Shown here: positions 1-5,233 of the stretch, piece after piece
Position numbering within the stretch: position 1 is the stretch's first letter
Layout of the letters: the number at the start of each line of letters is the position of its first letter
Assembly: GCA_023426275.1 (NCBI GenBank)
Contig: JAFABC010000281.1
Location: 1 to 5,233 of the forward strand
Direction: 5' to 3'
DNA length: 5,233 bases
From: Pseudomonadota bacterium
GTDB taxonomy: Bacteria; Desulfobacterota; Desulfovibrionia; Desulfovibrionales; Desulfovibrionaceae
The notes under the pieces: model-generated
What the model was told of the DNA's origin: nothing
What the model saw: only the letters and a program-made list of their open reading frames with translations
Database searches by the model: none
Position numbers and translations under genes: made by a program

Positions 1-17
1 CCCCCCCCCCCCCCCCC
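1..17. other. Terminal poly-C run (probable assembly artefact)
   Basis: Seventeen consecutive C open the window, directly before a motif copy at 18-39. Read outward on the minus strand this is poly-G following GCCTCCGGC, exactly as at the other end of the window. Matching homopolymer tails after the same motif at both ends suggest loss of sequencing signal (dark cycles read as G) rather than true genome sequence. Confidence 0.8.
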
Positions 18-39
18 GCCGGAGGCGTCTTTTCTTCTC
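18..39 (-). repeat. Copy A of the gene-3'-end repeat module, truncated
   Basis: On the minus strand this reads gagaagaaaagacgcctccggc. Its last 15 bases (plus-strand 18-32) are the exact reverse complement of 5147-5161, and the whole stretch matches 5139-5161 with one single-base gap. It starts 16 bases past the stop codon of the minus-strand gene, so it lies in that gene's 3' flank. Unlike the copies after recA and alaS, it lacks the upstream GCCGGAG half that would form a stem, so no hairpin is visible in what remains. Confidence 0.7.
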
Positions 40-55
40 TTTCCCGTTCCCTGTC

Positions 56-1117
56 CTACCGGCCGCCGACGCCGTGGATGGCGAAGCGTTCGCGTTTGTG
101 TTCTTTGGCTTCTTCCCAGGTGGGTTCGGCCCAGGCCTGCGGCGTGTCGCGGCTGGGGGTGACGCGCACGGGCGAATCCGGGAAGCCGGCCACGTCCATG
201 AGCACCGGGGCGTCGACGGCCTTGGCCTTGGGGGTGAAGGAGGCGATGAAGGCGGCGGCGTCGGCCACGGTCTCGGCGTCCCAGCTGCTTTCGGGCAGCG
301 GCCGGGCGATGCCGAGGGGGCCGGGCAGGTTGAGGACCTTGAAGACCAAATCGCCGGGAAGGACGGCCTGTTCCAGGCGGGCGTTGTCGGACTGGTTGCG
401 GCCGATGGCCAGCCAGCGGTTGCCGGACCAGTACTGACGGCCGATGTTGGCCAGAAGGAAGTCGGCCGGTTCGGGCGCGGGCTTGTGCAGGAAAAGCGGG
501 AAGAATCTCCGGGACGAGGGCTCCTCGGTGAGCAGGCAGCCGCCGGCCGGCGTGGGGATTTCGGGCAGGGCGTAGTGTTCGGCCAGGGCCATTTGTTCCT
601 TGCGCCCGCGTCCGCTGATGGCGTGCAGACGCTCGCGGTCCACGAGCCCGGTGCGTTCGGCCTCGGTTTCGGGCAGGCGTTTGGCGCACAGCGGGCGCAG
701 CAGGATGCCCTTGGTTGCCGAGTCGCGGATGATGATGTTGAGGGCGTCCAGGCGCTGGGACATGGGGCGCTGGCCGAGGACCTCGCCGGAGATGAGAAAC
801 GAGGCGCCGTAGACGGGCAGCAGCTCCTTGGCCCGGCGCAGCATGAGAATCTTGCAGTCCACGCACGGGTTGAGGGTCTTGCCCAGGCCGTGGGCCGGGC
901 CGGCGGTCATCATGGCCACGTAGGCGTCGGAGACGTCCACGGGGAGGATGTCGAGGCCGTACATGGCGCGCCAGCGGTCGATCCTGTCGGGTTTGCCGAA
1001 AAAAGGGCTGACGAAGTGCAGGCACAGCACGTCGAGTCCCTGTTCCATGACGGTTTTGGCGGCCAGGATGCTGTCGAGGCCGCCCGAGAAAAGGGCCAGG
1101 GCGTGGTAGGATTTCAT
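56..1117 (-). CDS. PP-loop tRNA-thiolation-type protein with C-terminal NFACT-R-like domain
   Basis: This encodes 353 residues, complete. The N-terminus has the PP-loop ATP pyrophosphatase signature SGGLDS (residues 11-16), which in ThiI, MnmA and TtuA binds ATP to adenylate a tRNA uridine before sulfur insertion. Further conserved-looking blocks are NPCVDCK (83-89, Cys85 and Cys88), GEVLGQRPMSQ (111-121), SGRGRK (168-173) and TPAGGCLLT (189-197, Cys194). Residues about 223-273, containing IGRNQSDNARL and a PGDL...LPGP pattern, resemble the NFACT-R (DUF814-type) RNA-binding domain. The tail after about 275 I do not recognise. Likely role, inferred: cytoplasmic tRNA thiouridine synthesis. It has neither a THUMP domain before the PP-loop nor a recognisable rhodanese domain, so it is not canonical ThiI, and it is not plainly MnmA. 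The start is well fixed: an in-frame TAG lies at 1127-1129, no start codon lies between, and the next Met (24) would remove the PP-loop. No Shine-Dalgarno sequence precedes the ATG. It is divergent from recA. Confidence 0.85.
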   Translation of the reverse strand: MKSYHALALFSGGLDSILAAKTVMEQGLDVLCLHFVSPFFGKPDRIDRWRAMYGLDILPVDVSDAYVAMMTAGPAHGLGKTLNPCVDCKILMLRRAKELLPVYGASFLISGEVLGQRPMSQRLDALNIIIRDSATKGILLRPLCAKRLPETEAERTGLVDRERLHAISGRGRKEQMALAEHYALPEIPTPAGGCLLTEEPSSRRFFPLFLHKPAPEPADFLLANIGRQYWSGNRWLAIGRNQSDNARLEQAVLPGDLVFKVLNLPGPLGIARPLPESSWDAETVADAAAFIASFTPKAKAVDAPVLMDVAGFPDSPVRVTPSRDTPQAWAEPTWEEAKEHKRERFAIHGVGGR

Positions 1118-1123
1118 GCGGCG

Positions 1124-1152
1124 TAGCTAAGGGTTCGCCGGACGGCTGGCAA
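1124..1152 (-). promoter_or_regulatory. Candidate promoter for the minus-strand gene (possibly leaderless)
   Basis: On the minus strand, TTGCCA (plus 1147-1152, five of six matches to the -35 consensus) is followed by a 17-base spacer and a poor -10, TAGCTA (1124-1129). Only six bases separate that -10 from the ATG at 1117, so transcription would begin at or next to the start codon. That fits the missing Shine-Dalgarno sequence and suggests a leaderless mRNA. The -10 is weak, so this is tentative. Confidence 0.25.
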
Positions 1153-1177
1153 GGGGGCGCGCCCGGTTGGGAGGAAG

Positions 1178-1191
1178 TTGCCGGGCGGCAA
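1178..1191. promoter_or_regulatory. Operator-like palindrome over the recA -35 box
   Basis: TTGCCG-GG-CGGCAA is a perfect 6+6 inverted repeat with a two-base centre, and its left arm is the candidate -35 hexamer of recA. A dimeric repressor bound here would block the promoter. Since recA is usually under LexA control, a LexA-type SOS operator is the natural candidate. However, it does not match the E. coli (CTGT-N8-ACAG) or B. subtilis (GAAC-N4-GTTC) boxes, so the regulator is unknown. Confidence 0.4.
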
Positions 1192-1206
1192 GGATTTTGC
1201 TATGCA
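1178..1206 (+). promoter_or_regulatory. Candidate recA promoter
   Basis: TTGCCG (1178-1183, four of six matches to -35) is followed by exactly 17 bases and TATGCA (1201-1206). The -10 is preceded by TGC at 1198-1200, giving an extended TGn -10 element. Transcription would start near 1212-1214, leaving a leader of about 38 bases with the ribosome site in it. The -10 hexamer itself is only a fair match. The sigma-70 type is assumed. Confidence 0.45.
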
Positions 1207-1236
1207 GCCGTCCTTGCAGCCCATACACCTTCACGC

Positions 1237-1241
1237 AGGAG
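1237..1241 (+). promoter_or_regulatory. Ribosome binding site of recA
   Basis: AGGAG ends nine bases before the ATG at 1251. It decides the start in favour of 1251 (MARKPAQ...) over an upstream in-frame TTG at 1167, which would add 28 residues unlike the RecA N-terminus and would lie upstream of the candidate promoter. Confidence 0.85.
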
Positions 1242-1250
1242 TACGGCGAC

Positions 1251-2327
<1,077 letters not shown>

Positions 2328-2333
2328 CGCAAG

Positions 2334-2359
2334 GCCGGAGGCGAAAGACCGCCTTCGGC
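2334..2359 (+). repeat. Hairpin 1 of copy B of the repeat module, downstream of recA
   Basis: GCCGGAGGC (2334-2342) pairs with GCCTTCGGC (2351-2359) as a 9-bp stem with one G-T (G-U in RNA) pair and an eight-base loop, gaaagacc. It starts seven bases after the recA stop codon. The same loop-plus-right-arm motif recurs after alaS and after the minus-strand gene. Confidence 0.75.
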
Positions 2360-2361
2360 GA

Positions 2362-2382
2362 CCGGGGGCATGACGCCCCCGG
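2362..2382 (+). repeat. Hairpin 2 of copy B
   Basis: CCGGGGGC (2362-2369) pairs perfectly with GCCCCCGG (2375-2382) around a five-base loop, atgac. It directly follows hairpin 1. At both window ends the sequence turns into a homopolymer just where this element would be expected. Confidence 0.75.
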
Positions 2383-2386
2383 ATCC

Positions 2387-2405
2387 CCCCGCCGCGAAGG
2401 CGGGG
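2387..2405 (+). repeat. Hairpin 3 of the recA-alaS spacer
   Basis: CCCCGCC (2387-2393) pairs perfectly with GGCGGGG (2399-2405) with a five-base loop, gcgaa. It is the third of four consecutive GC-rich stem-loops, and no T tract follows it. Confidence 0.6.
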
Positions 2406-2411
2406 TTGGGA

Positions 2412-2449
2412 GGTCCAGGCGGGGCACGGCCCCTCCCGGGCTTTCGTTT
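2412..2449 (+). terminator. Probable intrinsic terminator between recA and alaS
   Basis: Bases 2412-2425 pair with 2429-2442 around the three-base loop acg. The stem contains an unbroken GGGGC/GCCCC core and has two mismatches (2417/2437 and 2420/2434) plus two G-T pairs. It is followed by tttcgttt (2442-2449), a T-rich run broken by CG. The arrangement fits a rho-independent terminator that ends or attenuates recA transcription before alaS. I see no convincing promoter between it and alaS: gatatt at 2452-2457 resembles a -10 but has no -35. Partial read-through is therefore possible. Confidence 0.55.
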
Positions 2450-2470
2450 GAGATATTCCGAGGAAGATGC

Positions 2471-2475
2471 GGAGG
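2471..2475 (+). promoter_or_regulatory. Ribosome binding site of alaS
   Basis: GGAGG ends nine bases before the ATG at 2485. This favours 2485 over the in-frame ATG at 2467, which overlaps this region and has only a purine stretch immediately in front of it. The adjacent ATG at 2488 remains possible, at a spacing of 12. Confidence 0.75.
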
Positions 2476-2484
2476 CATACAACG

Positions 2485-5127
2485 ATGATGACGGCAAATG
2501 AGATTCGCGCCAAATTCCTGGACTTCTTCGCCGCCAATGGGCACCAGCCGGTGGCATCCTCTCCGCTGATTCCGCGCGAGGACCCGTCCCTGCTTTTCAC
2601 CAACGCCGGCATGGTCCAGTTCAAGAAAGTGTTTCTGGGCCAGGACAAGCCCGGCTACAAGCGGGCCACCACGGCGCAGAAGTGCCTGCGCGTGGGCGGC
2701 AAGCACAACGATCTGGAAAACGTCGGCCGCACCGCCCGGCATCACACCTTTTTCGAGATGCTCGGCAACTTTTCCTTTGGCGACTACTTCAAGGAAGAGG
2801 CCATCCGGTTCGCCTGGACGTTTTTGACCGAGGTGATCGGCCTGGACAAGTCGCGGCTGTACGCCACGGTCTACAAGGACGACGACGAGGCCTTCGGGCT
2901 GTGGAAGAAAGTCGCCGGCCTGACCGACGACCGCATCTACCGCCTGGGCGAGAAGGACAACTTTTGGTCCATGGGCGACACCGGCCCCTGCGGCCCCTGT
3001 TCGGAAATCATGTACGACCGGGGCGAGGAGGTTTCCTGCGGCCCCAATTGCGGCATCGGCTCCTGCGACTGCGACCGCTACCTCGAAATCTGGAATCTGG
3101 TCTTCATGCAGTATGACCAGATCGATGCCGACACCCGCGTGGCCCTGCCCCGGCCGAGCATCGACACCGGCATGGGCCTGGAGCGCATCACCGCCGTGGT
3201 CCAGGGCGTGCATTCCAACTTCGACATCGACCTGTTCCAGACGATCATCGCCAAGGCCGCCGAAATCGCCGGCGTGGCCTACGGGGCCAACGACGAGCAC
3301 GACACGGCCCTCCGCGTCATCGGCGACCACAGCCGCTCGGTGGCCTTTCTGCTGGCCGACGGCGTCATGCCCTCCAACGAGGGCCGGGGCTACGTGCTGC
3401 GCCGGCTCATCCGCCGGGCCCTGCGTTTCGGCAAGCTCATCGGCCTGTCCGATCCCTTCCTGTACAAGACCGCCGGCACGGTGGTGGACGTCATGGGCGA
3501 GGCCTATCCCGAGCTCGTGGCCAGCCGCGAATTCATGGAGCGGGTGGTGCGCGAGGAAGAGGAGCGCTTCGGCGTGACCCTGGACAAGGGGCTGGCCATC
3601 CTGGCCGAGGAACTCGACCGCATGGAGGCCGCCGGGGAAAAGACCATCACCGGCCAGTTCGCCTTCAAGCTCTACGATACCTACGGATTTCCCCTGGACA
3701 TCGTCAACGACGTGGCCGGCAAGCGCGGCATCGTCACCGACGAGGCCGGCTACAAGGTCTGCATGGCCGAGCAGAAGGCCCGGGCCAAGAAAGCCTGGAA
3801 GGGCAGCGGCGAGACCGATCCGGCCGTGCTTTTCCTGGAACTGCTCGAATCCGGCATGAAGACCCGGTTCGTGGGCTACGACACGCTTTCGGTCAAAAGC
3901 CGGGTCAACGCCCTTATTGCCGCCGACGGACAGGCCGTGGAACGGCTCACGGTCGGCGAGAAGGGCTACATGGTCAGCGCCGTGACGCCGTTTTACGGCG
4001 AATCCGGCGGCCAGACCGGCGACGTCGGCCAAATCGCCACCCTGACCGGCGAGGCGGCCGTGCTCGGCACCATCAAGGCCGGTCCGGAACTGACGGCCCA
4101 GCATATCGAGGTCAAAAACGGCGAGATCCTGCTCGACCAGGAAGCCGATCTGACCGTGGACGAGGCCGTGCGCACGGCCACCGCCCGCAACCACACCGTG
4201 ACCCACCTGCTGCACAAGGCGCTCAAGAACGTGCTCGGCGGCCACGTCAATCAGGCCGGTTCGCTGGTCACGCCGGAGCGCCTGCGCTTCGACTTCACCC
4301 ATGTCTCGGCCATGACCCCGGACGAGCTGTCCCGGGTCGAGGACGAGGTCAACGCGGCCATCCTGCTCGACGCGCCGGTGGTCACCGAGGTCATGCCCAT
4401 CGAGGCGGCCCGGTCCAAGGGCGCGACCGCGCTTTTCGGCGAGAAATACGGCGACGAGGTGCGCGTGGTCGAGGTCCCGGGTGTGTCCATGGAGTTTTGC
4501 GGCGGCACGCACCTGCGCGCCACCGGACAGGCCGGCAGTTTCCTGATTCTCTCCGAATCGGGCGTGGCCGCCGGCACGCGTCGCATCGAGGCGGCCACGG
4601 GCTTCAACGCCCTGGCGCAAATGCGGGCCGTGCGCGGCGAGCTCGACGAGGCCCTGCACGCGGTCAAGGCCCGGCCCGGCGAACTGTCGGCCCGCGTGAA
4701 AAAGATGCAGGACGACATCAAGGCCCTGACCAAGGAAAAGGAACAGCTGGCCGCCAAGCTGGCCTCGGGCCAGGGGCGCGACCTCATGAGCGGCCTTGAG
4801 GACGTCGGCGGCGTGAAGCTGCTGTGCGCCAAGGTCGACGCGCCGAGCGTCAAGGCCCTGCGCGAGGCCATGGACGATCTGCGCAGCAAGGTCGCCTCCG
4901 GCGTCATCGCCATCGCCTCGGAGCTGGAAGGCGGCAAGGTGAGCCTCATTGTGGCCGTCAGCAAGGACCTGCACGACCGCTTCACCGCGCCGGCGCTCAT
5001 CAAGGACGCGGCTGCGGCCGTGGGCGGCTCCGGCGGCGGCCGGCCCGACATGGCGCAAGCCGGCGGCTCCGACGCGGCCGGCATCGACGAGGCCTTCGCC
5101 CGCGTCAAGGCGGCCATCACCAAGTAG
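2485..5127 (+). CDS. alaS: Alanyl-tRNA synthetase
   Basis: This encodes 880 residues, complete (E. coli AlaS has 876). It charges tRNA-Ala with alanine in the cytoplasm and hydrolyses mischarged Ser- or Gly-tRNA-Ala. Domains in order: class II aminoacylation core (about 1-240) with TNAGMVQFK (39-47), the motif 2 region HHTFFEMLGNFSFGDYFK (86-103), GPCGPCSE (167-174) and motif 3 GMGLERI (229-235); tRNA-recognition helical region (about 241-460); editing domain with its zinc-site residues HTVTH (His570, His574) and CGGTH (Cys672, His676); a charged coiled-coil-like stretch (about 715-765); and a C-Ala/DHHA1 domain to the end with the glycine-rich GGRPDMAQAGG (851-861). All active-site and editing residues I can check are present. 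An unusual cysteine cluster, CGPNCGIGSCDCD (185-197), sits in the catalytic domain. The start at 2485 is chosen by its ribosome site and by the common MMTANEIR beginning of the family. It is preceded by a probable terminator, so it may be transcribed apart from recA. Confidence 0.98.
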   Translation: MMTANEIRAKFLDFFAANGHQPVASSPLIPREDPSLLFTNAGMVQFKKVFLGQDKPGYKRATTAQKCLRVGGKHNDLENVGRTARHHTFFEMLGNFSFGDYFKEEAIRFAWTFLTEVIGLDKSRLYATVYKDDDEAFGLWKKVAGLTDDRIYRLGEKDNFWSMGDTGPCGPCSEIMYDRGEEVSCGPNCGIGSCDCDRYLEIWNLVFMQYDQIDADTRVALPRPSIDTGMGLERITAVVQGVHSNFDIDLFQTIIAKAAEIAGVAYGANDEHDTALRVIGDHSRSVAFLLADGVMPSNEGRGYVLRRLIRRALRFGKLIGLSDPFLYKTAGTVVDVMGEAYPELVASREFMERVVREEEERFGVTLDKGLAILAEELDRMEAAGEKTITGQFAFKLYDTYGFPLDIVNDVAGKRGIVTDEAGYKVCMAEQKARAKKAWKGSGETDPAVLFLELLESGMKTRFVGYDTLSVKSRVNALIAADGQAVERLTVGEKGYMVSAVTPFYGESGGQTGDVGQIATLTGEAAVLGTIKAGPELTAQHIEVKNGEILLDQEADLTVDEAVRTATARNHTVTHLLHKALKNVLGGHVNQAGSLVTPERLRFDFTHVSAMTPDELSRVEDEVNAAILLDAPVVTEVMPIEAARSKGATALFGEKYGDEVRVVEVPGVSMEFCGGTHLRATGQAGSFLILSESGVAAGTRRIEAATGFNALAQMRAVRGELDEALHAVKARPGELSARVKKMQDDIKALTKEKEQLAAKLASGQGRDLMSGLEDVGGVKLLCAKVDAPSVKALREAMDDLRSKVASGVIAIASELEGGKVSLIVAVSKDLHDRFTAPALIKDAAAAVGGSGGGRPDMAQAGGSDAAGIDEAFARVKAAITK

Positions 5128-5134
5128 GAAAAGA

Positions 5135-5233
<99 letters not shown>

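Larger units (their letters stand above)
1140..1213. repeat. 9-bp inverted repeat spanning the divergent promoter region
   Basis: GGACGGCTG at 1140-1148 is the exact reverse complement of CAGCCGTCC at 1205-1213, with 56 bases between. The left arm sits in the spacer of the candidate minus-strand promoter, and the right arm overlaps the candidate -10 and start-point area of recA. It could be a paired protein-binding site serving both genes, or chance in GC-rich DNA. Confidence 0.4.

Noticed and set aside
74..1126. A 350-codon open frame on the plus strand opposite the PP-loop gene
   Set aside because: It is the antisense mirror of the thiolation protein, Gly/Val/Asp-rich and without recognisable motifs. 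The PP-loop and cysteine motifs are on the other strand.
1155..1164. Perfect palindrome GGGCGCGCCC in the divergent promoter region
   Set aside because: A 10-base GC-only palindrome is easily expected by chance in this composition, and it lies outside both candidate promoters' key hexamers.
1167..1250. N-terminal extension of RecA from an in-frame TTG
   Set aside because: It would add 28 residues unlike RecA and would start upstream of the candidate promoter. The ATG at 1251 has AGGAG at a spacing of nine.
2418..2457. Sigma-54-like or sigma-70 promoter directly before alaS
   Set aside because: ggcacg at 2423-2428 has no TTGC partner at the right distance, and gatatt at 2452-2457 has no acceptable -35. 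Neither is supported enough to annotate.
2467..2484. Upstream ATG for alaS at 2467
   Set aside because: It would overlap the GGAGG that serves the ATG at 2485, and MRRHTT does not resemble the usual AlaS beginning.

Overview
The window looks like one short, high-GC bacterial contig carrying three complete chromosomal housekeeping genes. RecA and AlaS sequence, strong G/C preference at third codon positions, and the GC-rich intergenic hairpins point to a Desulfovibrio-type sulfate reducer (Desulfovibrionaceae, perhaps Solidesulfovibrio-like). That placement comes from remembered family resemblance, not a search.

Layout: (1) Positions 1-17 are a pure C run, followed by one copy of a GC-rich motif. 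(2) 56-1117, minus strand: a PP-loop ATPase of the ThiI/MnmA-like tRNA thiolation type, with a C-terminal segment resembling the NFACT-R RNA-binding domain. (3) 1118-1250: a divergent promoter region with a candidate recA promoter, a 14-bp palindrome over its -35 box, and a 9-bp inverted repeat bracketing the region. (4) 1251-2327, plus strand: recA, complete, 358 residues. (5) 2328-2484: four consecutive GC-rich hairpins, the last followed by a T-rich tract and looking like an intrinsic terminator. (6) 2485-5127, plus strand: alaS, complete, 880 residues. (7) 5128-5233: a hairpin matching the motif downstream of recA, running into about 72 consecutive G.

How the parts relate: the order recA then alaS recalls the recA-recX-alaS order of Enterobacteria, but recX is not between them here. 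The divergent gene is probably a tRNA sulfur-modification enzyme, so it shares tRNA as a substrate with AlaS, but nothing shows co-regulation. All three genes are followed, in the direction of transcription, by the same short module (consensus aaagac(c)GCCTyCGGCG). Both window ends fall inside copies of this module, and both then read outward as poly-G. The simplest reading is that the assembly broke at copies of a dispersed hairpin repeat and that the homopolymer tails are sequencing artefacts.

I found no mobile element, CRISPR array, tRNA or rRNA gene, or evident defence or secretion system. The most interesting items are the thiolase/NFACT-R architecture with a possible three-cysteine metal site, the 3'-end repeat module, and the operator-like palindrome at recA.
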